From positions 1 to 59,787 of the forward strand of contig CAJTUB010000011.1 of assembly GCA_910579465.1 (NCBI GenBank): 59,787 nt of DNA, given 5' to 3'. This DNA is from an uncultured Lachnospiraceae bacterium. GTDB lineage: Bacteria; Bacillota; Clostridia; Lachnospirales; Lachnospiraceae. Of this stretch, positions 52,852 through 59,787 are shown piece by piece (position 1 is the stretch's first letter; the number at the start of each line of letters is the position of its first letter). Below the pieces are notes generated by a model. The model worked only from the letters and a program-made list of their open reading frames with translations, was not told the origin of the DNA and ran no database searches. The position numbers and the translations under genes were made by a program.

Positions 52852-54141
52852 ATGAACTATACATTTTATGAGCTTGCCATGCTCTTTTTTACCTATTCGT
52901 TTTTGGCATGGCTGGCTGAGACGGCAGTTGCAACGGTAAAGGAAAAGGATTTCAGGAACCGGGGCTTTGCGTCGGGGCCGTTTTGCTTCCTGTATGGATT
53001 TACCGGGATAATCCTGACGGTCTTTTTACAGGAGCTGAAAGGGGATGTCGTGTTTCTCTTTTTGGGAAGCATGGCAGTGGCGACCGCGATGGAGTGGTTT
53101 GCCGGAAAGCTGCTGGAGCGGATGAAACGGAAAAAATGGTGGGATTATTCCGGGAAAAGGTGGAACTTTGACGGATATATCTGTTTACAGTATTCCCTGC
53201 TCTGGGGATTGCTCGGCTTTCTGGCGGTCCGGTACGGGAACGGGCTTATTTTAGGCGTCTATCACAGCCTGCCCGCAATCGTAGGGCGGATTGCTATCTG
53301 GGGACTTATAACGGTAGGTATAATCGATTTTATGGGTTCCTTCCTGTCTGTCTGCCATATAGAGGAAAGGCTCCCGCGGCTGCTTGGCTGGAACCATAGG
53401 CTGCAGAGGTGGACGTTCCGGCTTGCCACAAAGCTTTCCGGACATATTGAAAAAAGAATCGGCAGGTCATACCCGGCTACCCTGCAGGAGCAGGAGGCAA
53501 AAGAAAAAAGTGAGGAGAGATGCAGCTTTGTACAGGTATTCTGGCTGTTTCTTATCGGCGCCTTCGCGGGAGACATAGTGGAGACGATATTCTGCCGGAT
53601 TACGGCGGGGGTATGGATGAGCCGGAGCAGTCTGGTATGGGGACCGTTCAGTGTTGTGTGGGGACTTGCAATCGCACTTGCGACGGTACTGCTTTATAAG
53701 GACAGGGATAAGCAGGAGCATCATATTTTCTGGGTCGGGGTTTTCCTTGGCGGCGCCTATGAGTATATCTGCAGTGTTTTTACGGAGATTATGTTCGGGA
53801 AGGTTTTCTGGGATTATAGCGCGATGCCTTTTAACCTTGGAGGCAGGATTAACCTGCTCTATTGCTTCTTCTGGGGAATTGCGGCTGTCGTATGGATTAA
53901 GGGGCTGTATCCGAAGATGAAGCGGTTCATCGATTTTATCCTGAAGAAAACCGGCAGGGTATTGACAGGAATCCTGATGGTATTTATGATAATTAATATC
54001 ATTGTTTCCGTAATGGCGCTGATCCGGTACGATACGCGCGCGGACGGAAAGGCAGCGGTGCACGGCTGGGAGCGGGCGATGGATGAACACTTTGACGATG
54101 CGAGGATGAAGCGGATATATCCGAACGCAATACCGCAGTAG
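52852..54141 (+). CDS. Duplicated CmpB-like (ABC-transporter type IV) membrane protein
   Basis: A 429-residue polytopic protein with two copies of the CmpB-type domain. Copy 1 (about 5-150) has FLAWLAETAVATVKEKDFRN, GPFCFLYGF and YSGKRWNFDGYI; copy 2 (about 225-365) has AGDIVETIFCRITAG, GPFSVVWGL and YSAMPFNLGGRI. A final helix follows at about 375-393. Most relatives have only one copy. The function is unknown. GGAGAGGAG precedes the ATG, and the GDPD gene follows at 37 bases. Confidence 0.8.
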   Translation: MNYTFYELAMLFFTYSFLAWLAETAVATVKEKDFRNRGFASGPFCFLYGFTGIILTVFLQELKGDVVFLFLGSMAVATAMEWFAGKLLERMKRKKWWDYSGKRWNFDGYICLQYSLLWGLLGFLAVRYGNGLILGVYHSLPAIVGRIAIWGLITVGIIDFMGSFLSVCHIEERLPRLLGWNHRLQRWTFRLATKLSGHIEKRIGRSYPATLQEQEAKEKSEERCSFVQVFWLFLIGAFAGDIVETIFCRITAGVWMSRSSLVWGPFSVVWGLAIALATVLLYKDRDKQEHHIFWVGVFLGGAYEYICSVFTEIMFGKVFWDYSAMPFNLGGRINLLYCFFWGIAAVVWIKGLYPKMKRFIDFILKKTGRVLTGILMVFMIINIIVSVMALIRYDTRADGKAAVHGWERAMDEHFDDARMKRIYPNAIPQ

Positions 54142-54178
54142 GCGCTTTTGGCAAGAGGAAGAAAAGGAGGGGCTGTCC

Positions 54179-55996
54179 GTGAAGAAGTTAAAAAAGGTGA
54201 TAAAGCTGCTCCGGGTGAACTGGCGGACAATGGCGGAATTTGAGATTTTGTATAAGATTTTGTCGCTGACGATATTTACACCGGTTTTCTGGGGAATGTT
54301 CAACGGCATTATGAAGCTGACGGGATATCGATACCTGACGGCGGAAAATGTCCTGTCGTTTTTCCTGAATCCCCTGACGATTGCGGCGCTTCTGCTGCTG
54401 TTTGTCTGTATGACGGTGTATGCGATGGTGGATATCGGGGCGGTTATTTTTCTGCTGGACCAGTCCTATCAGGGGAAAAAGGCGGATCTGCTGCAGACGG
54501 TCCGATATGCGGTCCGCAATGCAGTCAGGGTATTCCGGAGGAAGAATATACTGATTGCCTTTGTCGTTCTGTTTCTTATCCCCTTTTTAAATATCGGCGT
54601 GGCGTCAGGCTACGTCGGCAGTATCGCGCTTCCGGAATTTATTCTGGACTTTATCAAAGGGAACCGGTATTTGCTCGTTTTGTTTTTTGGTGTGCTGACC
54701 GGTCTGGGCGTCCTGCTTCTGCGGTGGCTGTACGCGTTTCACTATTTTACGCTGGAGGGCTCCGGCTTTCAGGAGGCAAGGCGGCAGAGCGCGGCGCTTT
54801 CCAGAAGGAATAAGCCGAAGGATCTGGTGGCTCTGCTGGGAGTGCAGCTTACCCTTTTGGTACTGTTTTTTATCTTTCTCATATCAGGGGTGTGGCTTGC
54901 GGTATTTCTCGGCGGATTGTTTTCAAAGCTGAAGCTGGTCGGGATTGTATCGGCATCGGTGGTATGGGTGTTCCTTGCGGTTTCCCTGCTTATTTTGTCG
55001 GCATTTGGAACGCCGCTAAGCTATGCCTGCATCAGCATTTTGTTCTACGGACATAAGGAGGAACGGCAGGAGGCAATCATACACGGGGAGGCAGATGGAC
55101 ACCAGGAAAGGAAGAATAGGAAGAAACTCCGGTATGCCGTGGAAGGGATATTGCTGTTGGCCGCTGTCGTCTGCTGTAGTTTTTACCTGTATGCCGTCTA
55201 TAATCATAAGGTAAGCATACAAATTGAGCATATTCGCACGATGGAGGTAACGGCGCACCGTGGCGCGTCTGCCTGCTACCCTGAGAATACGATGGCGGCA
55301 TTTGAGGGCGCGAAGGAGCTCGGGGCAGACTGGATTGAGCTGGATGTGCAGCAAAGTAAGGATGGACAGATTTTCGTGATGCATGATACGAATTTTATGC
55401 GCACGGCGGGCATCAACCGGAACACCTGGGAAATGGACTATGAAGAGATAAAGGGTATTGATGTAGGCAGCTTTTTCGGCAGTGAATTTACAGGGGAACG
55501 GGTGCCTCTTCTGACCGAGGTAGTCGCATTTGCAAAAGAAAACGGGATAAGGCTGAATATAGAAATGAAGCCGACGGGGCATGAGCATGAATTTGAGCAG
55601 AGAGTCACGGAGATTATAGAGGCAGAAGGCTTTGCGGAGCAATGTGTCGTCACCTCCCAGGTATACAGTGTTCTGGAAAATGTCAGGGCATGTGACAGCC
55701 GTATTCCGACGGTGTATGTCATGAGTATTGCATATGGCGATATCAACGCCCTGACGGCGGCGGACCATTTCAGCATCGAGGCGTCGAATATCACCGAAAA
55801 GCTTGTCTCGGACGTCCATAACGCGGGAAAGCAAATCTATGCGTGGACCGTGAACACGGAGGAGAATATCAACCGCATGATTGACCTGAATGTGGATAAT
55901 ATCATTACGGACGACATTACGCTCGCAAAGGAGTGCATCTATCTGAGCAAAACAAGCGACGTGCTTTCGGAGTATGTCAAATGGCTGTCGAAGTAA
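54179..55996 (+). CDS. Membrane-anchored glycerophosphodiester phosphodiesterase
   Basis: A 605-residue protein. The first 345 residues contain about eight hydrophobic helices (GDPD-associated membrane domain). The C-terminal catalytic domain begins VTAHRGASACYPENT, with the metal residues in ELDVQQSKDGQ and the general acid His in VMHD, plus NIEMKP and AWTVNTEENI. It would cleave glycerophosphodiesters or lipoteichoic-acid backbone at the membrane surface. The start is GTG with AAAAGGAGGGG upstream. Placement after pst/pho genes suggests a phosphate-scavenging context (inference). Confidence 0.93.
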   Translation: MKKLKKVIKLLRVNWRTMAEFEILYKILSLTIFTPVFWGMFNGIMKLTGYRYLTAENVLSFFLNPLTIAALLLLFVCMTVYAMVDIGAVIFLLDQSYQGKKADLLQTVRYAVRNAVRVFRRKNILIAFVVLFLIPFLNIGVASGYVGSIALPEFILDFIKGNRYLLVLFFGVLTGLGVLLLRWLYAFHYFTLEGSGFQEARRQSAALSRRNKPKDLVALLGVQLTLLVLFFIFLISGVWLAVFLGGLFSKLKLVGIVSASVVWVFLAVSLLILSAFGTPLSYACISILFYGHKEERQEAIIHGEADGHQERKNRKKLRYAVEGILLLAAVVCCSFYLYAVYNHKVSIQIEHIRTMEVTAHRGASACYPENTMAAFEGAKELGADWIELDVQQSKDGQIFVMHDTNFMRTAGINRNTWEMDYEEIKGIDVGSFFGSEFTGERVPLLTEVVAFAKENGIRLNIEMKPTGHEHEFEQRVTEIIEAEGFAEQCVVTSQVYSVLENVRACDSRIPTVYVMSIAYGDINALTAADHFSIEASNITEKLVSDVHNAGKQIYAWTVNTEENINRMIDLNVDNIITDDITLAKECIYLSKTSDVLSEYVKWLSK

Positions 55997-55999
55997 AGA

Positions 56000-56046
56000 G
56001 GAAAGGGGGCTGGCGCACGAAGCACCACCCCCTTCCGCTTTACTTT
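56000..56046. terminator. Bidirectional terminator between GDPD and AraC genes
   Basis: GGAA.GGGGG (56000-56009) pairs with CCCCCTTCC (56028-56036); plus-strand transcripts then meet GCTTTACTTTTT. The loop contains GCGCACGAAGCAC, a phrase also found in two other terminators of the window. Confidence 0.78.
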
Positions 56047-56894
56047 TTAACAGGCAGCCAGAGCTCCACAATGGATTCATCATTGTCGCCATCAAATCGT
56101 GCATCATAGTGTTCGATGCAATATGGCTTTCCTTCCAGCAAGTTTCTGACGTATCCTTTTTTATTGGAAACCAGCCACTCTTCTATTGCACTGTTTTCGC
56201 TATCATACCCTTCCTTCACATACACATCAAAAGAAGCATACTCGGAAGGAGGAATTTGAAAGAGCTCATATTCCCCGCAGTCCTTGCAGTGGTTGCTTAC
56301 TTCGCAGCCGACAAAGACGCTTTCCGTTCCCGTCGCGCTGTCAAAGCTGCGGACTTCGTAGCTGTCATCGGATAGTTTGTCTGTAGGCGGGGCTGCCTTA
56401 TAAAGCTTCATAAGACGTTCCCATAGTTCTGCCGTTTTATCGCCGGTGCCCGATACTCCCGCTAACGTCATTTTTTCCTTTTTTATCATGTCAGGATTCA
56501 TCAAGATACCTCCTTTTAAGCGGTTGGTAAACTGCTTTACAAGCTCGGCGGGCGGAACGATACATGGTGCGATTCTTCTGTCGCGGTACTCCGTCGGGGA
56601 CATTCCTGTCATTGCTTTGAAAGTCCTTGAAAAACTCTGTGCAGAGTCAAATCCCAAATCAAGCGCAATGTCCAGTACCTTTTGGTCTGTTTCATTCAGC
56701 ATTTTGCACGCATAAGCAATCCGTCTGTCGCGAACATAAGCAATCATGGATTTACCAACAATAGATGTAAACAACCTGTGAAAATAATAAGGAGAAAAAG
56801 CAAATTGTTCCGCAATCGATTGTACGGATAACGTATCATTGAGATGAACATCAATATATTTGATTGCCTCGCTGATTTTGTAAAAATTGTTCAT
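56040..56894 (-). CDS. AraC-family regulator with GyrI-like effector domain
   Basis: A 284-residue regulator. Residues 1-110 hold two helix-turn-helix motifs (LSVQSIAEQFAFSPYYFHRLF and VLDIALDLGFDSAQSFSRTFK). The remainder (about 125-284) is a SoxS/GyrI-type ligand domain with IPPSEYASF and EHYDARFDG. This is the Rob/BmrR-like arrangement used to sense small hydrophobic compounds. The target genes are not evident. A palindrome lies over its own predicted start site. Confidence 0.9.
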   Translation of the reverse strand: MNNFYKISEAIKYIDVHLNDTLSVQSIAEQFAFSPYYFHRLFTSIVGKSMIAYVRDRRIAYACKMLNETDQKVLDIALDLGFDSAQSFSRTFKAMTGMSPTEYRDRRIAPCIVPPAELVKQFTNRLKGGILMNPDMIKKEKMTLAGVSGTGDKTAELWERLMKLYKAAPPTDKLSDDSYEVRSFDSATGTESVFVGCEVSNHCKDCGEYELFQIPPSEYASFDVYVKEGYDSENSAIEEWLVSNKKGYVRNLLEGKPYCIEHYDARFDGDNDESIVELWLPVKK

Positions 56895-56917
56895 TCACCT
56901 TTACTCCTATCATTATG

Positions 56918-56943
56918 CAGTTGCAACTGTTGAGAATATTATA
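56918..56943 (-). promoter_or_regulatory. Promoter -10 and palindromic operator of the AraC-type gene
   Basis: Minus-strand TATAAT (56938-56943) is followed by the perfect 12-bp palindrome CAGTTGCAACTG (56918-56929) at the expected transcription start. Self-regulation is likely by position. Confidence 0.6.
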
Positions 56944-57011
56944 TCACACGCAGATATTCCTGCTTAACATTTCTTGCTCAATATTCCCGCAAGCGGTGCC
57001 TTTGCTATGGA

Positions 57012-57860
57012 TTAAAGCTTCCATTTAATCTTACCAATCCCCGGGATATTGCGGGAAGAGAGATACATGGAATCATTTTCTATATAGGTGTGACCTGACA
57101 GCTTCAGCGGAATCTGGATTACTTTTATCTTTTCTAAGGTATCCTTATCCCAGAAGGCGATTTCCGAGCAAGGATAAGAAACGGTTACCAGCATATCCTC
57201 ATAGAGCCCCGCACAATCAAACATCTTTTTGTGCACATTTTTTATAAAAGACTCGACTTCAAAGCGTTTCATATTGATTTTGAAAAGTTTCCCGTCATGG
57301 CTCGCGGCATATAAGGTTTTTCCATCGAGATACAGGCTGCCGATATTTTTCCTCCCTAAAATAAGTTCTTTTTCAATGGAAAGAGCCGGTTTGTCCAGTA
57401 GCAGCACTTTCCCGTCTACTGTTCCGCAAACCAAGTGGGTATCATAGGTTTTGAGGCTCCACATACTGCTTTCGGAAACAAGAAACTCCTTTGCCAGATA
57501 CGACTGTCTGTCAAGGGTAATAATCCTTCCATTCCGGATGGAGCAATAAATAGTGCTGCTATCTACTGCGATCCCGCATATATCAGAACTCAAATCCTTC
57601 CCTAACTGCCATTTGCCAATAAGCTCATAATTCTTTTGACTTAAGACATAAAGCGTGCAAAAATCGTAGATAAAAAGCTGTTCATTGTCCGCAGTTAGTT
57701 TCCTTGAGAATCCTTCTTTTTCAAAAACCGGCTTTTGAGAAAGAATCTCTCCGGAGTATTTATCAAGTTTAACTAGATCTTTTCCACACATACAGTCAAT
57801 ACAATGCTCTGTAACATGGAAGCCCGTTACAATTCCGCCCAGCTCTGCGATATATTCCAT
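57012..57860 (-). CDS. Beta-propeller-like protein of unknown function
   Basis: A 282-residue cytosolic protein without signal peptide. Repeated strand pairs such as IYCSIRNGRIITLDR, LVCGTVDGKVLLLDK and LYAASHDGKLFKINM (Gly-(K/R)-(V/L)-x-x-(L/I)-(D/N)) at about 40-residue spacing suggest a WD40/PQQ-like seven-bladed propeller. No enzymatic motif is visible. AGGTGAAA precedes the ATG. It probably functions as a binding scaffold. Confidence 0.7.
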   Translation of the reverse strand: MEYIAELGGIVTGFHVTEHCIDCMCGKDLVKLDKYSGEILSQKPVFEKEGFSRKLTADNEQLFIYDFCTLYVLSQKNYELIGKWQLGKDLSSDICGIAVDSSTIYCSIRNGRIITLDRQSYLAKEFLVSESSMWSLKTYDTHLVCGTVDGKVLLLDKPALSIEKELILGRKNIGSLYLDGKTLYAASHDGKLFKINMKRFEVESFIKNVHKKMFDCAGLYEDMLVTVSYPCSEIAFWDKDTLEKIKVIQIPLKLSGHTYIENDSMYLSSRNIPGIGKIKWKL

Positions 57861-58171
57861 AGTTTCACCTCGAAAAATTTTAGATTTGTTGAATTACGCA
57901 ATGTCATTATCATATCACAAATGCATGCATAGTTCCATTAAATTTGCTTAAATTCTTTCAGAGGAGACACAAGGCAGTAGAAGAGCAAGGGAAAACCTTG
58001 TTACTGAACAGTGGACAGGATAGAAGCCATCATACGAGATGAAAAATATATTGGGGCATTGTTCAATGCCTACTACGGAAATATCTTCTGTAAACAGCGG
58101 ATATTCAAGACGGATTCCAATTGCAGGGACATTGAGATAAACAAGCGCAATGTGGATATGACGATGCTTGC
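57861..58171. other. No intact gene; decayed coding remnant
   Basis: A plus-strand frame at about 58020-58180 reads like protein (RDEKYIGALFNAYY, then NRDIEINKRN-like) but has no start, no ribosome site and stops at TAA 58182-58184. I do not recognise it. The minus-strand frame over 57948-58247 lacks a ribosome site. The stretch appears to be debris next to a transposase fragment. Confidence 0.5.
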
Positions 58172-58356
58172 GTTTTCTCCGTAACGCCCCGCAATAAGAT
58201 GAAAAGTGTTGCCATGATGTTAAAGCCATCCATGCACAGGAGGGCAAAGAAGCGGCTTGTAAGAAAGCCGCTCAGGTAGCTGAAAAACTAAAAGAGATGA
58301 AACTCAGCCTAGCAGCAAAAAAGGTACAGAAGGGTATTGAGGAACCCCTGATATAA
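58172..58356 (+). pseudogene. IS256/mutator-family transposase fragment, frameshifted
   Basis: From 58172 the frame reads VFSVTPRNKMKSVAMMLK, then after one missing base (TTAAAGCC at about 58222) the next frame continues AIHAQEGKEAACKKAAQVAE and KLKEMKLSLAAKKVQKGIEE, ending at TAA 58354-58356. The run F-S-V-x-P-R-x-K, A-I-H-A-Q-E, K-x-R/K-E-M-K-L and A-A-K-K-V-E/Q-x-G-I-E-E is characteristic of IS256-type transposases in their C-terminal third. The catalytic part is gone. CTTGACACTATC at about 58392-58403 resembles an IS256-type terminal repeat. Confidence 0.75.
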
Positions 58357-58525
58357 TTTGCCAAGCGACAGAAATTAGGCTTGCGAAAAAATCTTGACAC
58401 TATCAATTGTTTAGACAAACTAGAAAATTGAGAATTGCTGCTTTTTAAGGGAAATATAAGCTGTTACAAAATATTATTAAAATATTCGATAACCCTTGAA
58501 AACACTACGGTTTTCACAAGTGAAC
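58357..58525. other. AT-rich gap without genes
   Basis: It contains the possible IS end near 58392 and a single AAGGGAAA box at 58447-58454, and otherwise no supported gene. Confidence 0.5.
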
Positions 58526-58602
58526 TTTCCCTTATCGTTTCCCTTGTATTATATCTTCCCACAGGGCATTATGAACCCTGATAAGGGAAAAAATGAGGGA
58601 AA
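58526..58602. repeat. Two-fold symmetric array of AAGGGAAA boxes
   Basis: TTTCCCTT occurs at 58526-58533 and 58538-58545; its inverse AAGGGAAA (the second with one change, GAGGGAAA) occurs at 58583-58590 and 58595-58602. Each pair is spaced by exactly 12 bases and the two pairs are mirror images around 58564. A CAGGG/CCCTG hairpin lies between them. A further copy is at 58447. This looks like a protein-binding array, for example recombinase arm sites or a replication/transfer control region. Confidence 0.6.
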
Positions 58603-58696
58603 GAAAATCACATAACAAATTATAACACAATACATATGGGATATGAAGAACTGTTTGAAATGCTTTCAAAAAAACAATGAAAAGAGGACAGATAAA

Positions 58697-58936
58697 ATGA
58701 GTATAATTTACGCAACATACAATATCCACCATAACAGCATTAACGTATATACTTATGCAGGATACTTTTTACGGATAGACTGTAATAAAGCAGAAGAAGG
58801 ATTGAAAACTACTTTCTGATCTGAATGTGCCTTAAATGCTCTGGCAATAGATGAACCGCTTGAGAAAGTCCGATTATATCTTGAGGGAAATATGCAGATG
58901 TGGGTAGATGCGGAAGATTCGTTGGAATTATGGTAA
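58697..58936 (+). pseudogene. Small accessory gene with in-frame stop (DUF6061-like?)
   Basis: ATG at 58697 with AAGAGGAC upstream opens a frame of 80 codons interrupted only by TGA at codon 41 (58817-58819). Before it: SIIYATYNIHHNSINVYTYA, then LRIDCNKAEEGLKTTF. After it: SECALNALAIDEPLEKVRLY, then LEGNMQMWVDAEDSLELW and TAA. The two halves read as one small acidic protein of the type carried on integrative elements of gut Clostridia; the resemblance to DUF6061 is tentative. The nonsense change suggests a dead gene. Confidence 0.6.
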
Positions 58937-58953
58937 TCCTTATAAAGAGAGGT

Positions 58954-59457
58954 TTATTTTGTGTCTCTCTTTTTTGTTGAATTATATTTTTTACATTCCG
59001 ATTCTAATTTTGGAAAATCCAGGCAACGGTTTCTGCCTGCAAACGGCTCGTTAGATATGTATTTTTTATACAATACATTGGCTTTATTACAAATCACTTC
59101 ACTATTTGCCTGACACCATTCTAACTCTTGGACGCATAGTTTCTTGTAATACCTGATGTTTTCCCTGTCTCTCTTGAATATGGTTGTATCAACATACTGT
59201 AATTGTTCTTCTTCAATGGGTATCATCAGATTGAAATTTAAAACGCCTAATAATTTTCCATTTACTTCAATCTTGGAAAAATCCATAGAGTTTTTCATAT
59301 TCTTATGCTTTTCCTTTGGCGATGAAAGCGGTATGCAGTATTTGTGGCTTCCACAAACGATAACAATTCCTATAAAAACCCTGTTATCCTTTCCTGCCTG
59401 TGGCGAAACAGAAAGCACTTTATCATCTATATTATGTAGATTACGGATATATTTCAT
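58954..59457 (-). CDS. ToxN/AbiQ-family endoribonuclease toxin (type III TA)
   Basis: A 167-residue protein matching the ToxN/AbiQ fold. FIGIVIVCGSHKYCIPLSSPKEKHKNMKNSMDF (in pieces: FIGIV, HKYCIPLSSPK, KHKNMKNS) is the family hallmark, followed by GKLLGVLNFNLMIPI and a helical C-terminal half. In studied members Ser/Thr and Lys of the SSPK motif are needed for RNA cleavage; here S45, S46 and K48. The start at 59457 has AGGAG at spacing 7, but typical members have some 10-15 more residues ahead of the first helix, so it may be slightly truncated. An upstream in-frame TAG prevents extension. No tandem-repeat RNA antitoxin precedes it; a recombinase gene ends 58 bases upstream. Confidence 0.85.
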   Translation of the reverse strand: MKYIRNLHNIDDKVLSVSPQAGKDNRVFIGIVIVCGSHKYCIPLSSPKEKHKNMKNSMDFSKIEVNGKLLGVLNFNLMIPIEEEQLQYVDTTIFKRDRENIRYYKKLCVQELEWCQANSEVICNKANVLYKKYISNEPFAGRNRCLDFPKLESECKKYNSTKKRDTK

Positions 59458-59515
59458 ATGATTAACTCCTATTAGGAAAACACACTGTCAAAAGGGTTTT
59501 TGCTTTTGGCGGGGG

Positions 59516-59787
59516 TCAGCCCGCCTCGGCGGTATCGGTGGTGTTGATTTCAATGTACTCGGCAATCTTGCGGAACTCGTCCGCGAACTTGAAATGAACG
59601 CTGATATTGCCGTTTTCGTAAACCTTGATATGGTCTACCAAGTCCGTGAGGATTTCACGGGTCAGCGTTTCGATGCTTTGATACTTTGCAAAGGCTACCA
59701 GCGCGGGGTGTTCCTTGTCAACGCCGTTTGCCAGCTCCGCCCGTTCCGCGTTCAGCCGGGCCAGCACATCCGCAAGCTCGGCGGCCT
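59516..59787 (-). CDS. Large serine recombinase, C-terminal part (runs off the window)
   Basis: The last 90 residues of a site-specific recombinase, 5' end beyond 59787. The stretch LTREILTDLVDHIKVYENG, then ISVHFKFADEFRKIAEYIE matches the C-terminal DUF4368 region of Tn4451/Tn5397-type large serine recombinases that move integrative elements in Clostridia. The catalytic N-terminus is not visible. Its higher GC and codon use differ from the AT-rich ToxN-like gene immediately downstream, suggesting separate origins. Confidence 0.85.
   Translation of the reverse strand, partial: AAELADVLARLNAERAELANGVDKEHPALVAFAKYQSIETLTREILTDLVDHIKVYENGNISVHFKFADEFRKIAEYIEINTTDTAEAG

Noticed and set aside
52650..52871. 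Short plus-strand open frame bridging the truncated kinase and the CmpB-like gene.
   Set aside because: It has no ribosome site and crosses the inverted-repeat element; its composition is random.
55016..56107. 363-codon minus-strand open frame opposite the GDPD gene.
   Set aside because: The plus-strand frame carries complete GDPD catalytic motifs; the antisense product has no family features and an atypical composition.

Overview
The window looks like chromosomal DNA from a low-to-moderate G+C Firmicute of the class Clostridia, most likely a Lachnospiraceae relative. The evidence is strong AGGAGG-type ribosome binding sites, TTGACA/TATAAT promoters, tRNA genes without an encoded CCA end, lipoproteins with Clostridia-style TPTP linkers, a streptococcal/clostridial-type PstS, and a type IV pilus operon of the kind found in gut Clostridia. 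The genus assignment is inference.

Layout. 1-680: a tRNA cluster (Val partial, Thr, Tyr, initiator Met, Phe, Lys) closed by a strong terminator. 855-5085: a PdaA-like deacetylase, then a 339-nt multi-level palindromic element with no gene in it, then transaldolase and transketolase. 5371-22344: a type IV pilus operon from one good promoter (pilB, pilT, pilC, major pilin, prepilin peptidase, a PilM-PilN fusion, PilO, four minor-pilin-like proteins and a 1415-residue exported protein), with RNA hairpins punctuating the gene junctions. 22422-28820: an OmpR/EnvZ-type two-component pair, a PflA-like radical SAM protein, a (p)ppGpp synthetase and a lipoprotein made of four carbohydrate-binding-like repeats. 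28935-31799: a frameshifted membrane peptide followed by the ferrous iron operon feoA-feoB-Cys-rich protein, with a DtxR-type palindrome at the start site.

31811-38042 (minus strand): an envelope operon, rfbA-rfbB-rfbD-rfbC (dTDP-L-rhamnose) running into a VanY-like carboxypeptidase and a CapA-like lipoprotein. 38178-44146: a hybrid sensor kinase, a DUF5050-like protein, small membrane proteins and a Sel1-repeat protein. 44188-47622 (minus strand): a HAD/NUDIX pair and a TetR-controlled ABC-2 exporter. 47711-52690: pstSCAB-phoU followed by a phoR-like kinase gene that has lost its whole kinase core. 52852-57860: a duplicated CmpB-like membrane protein, a membrane-anchored glycerophosphodiester phosphodiesterase, an AraC/GyrI-type regulator and a beta-propeller-like protein.

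57900-59787 is a decayed mobile-element margin. It holds a frameshifted IS256-type transposase fragment, a two-fold symmetric set of AAGGGAAA boxes, a small gene with an in-frame stop, a ToxN/AbiQ-family endoribonuclease gene without an obvious RNA antitoxin, and the 3' end of a large serine recombinase that runs off the window.

The most promising undescribed items are the nested palindrome at 1906-2244, the giant pilus-operon protein at 18023-22270, the apparently orphan ToxN-like toxin at the mobile-element edge, and the frameshifted peptide before feoA. Family names come from motif recognition by eye; no database search was run.
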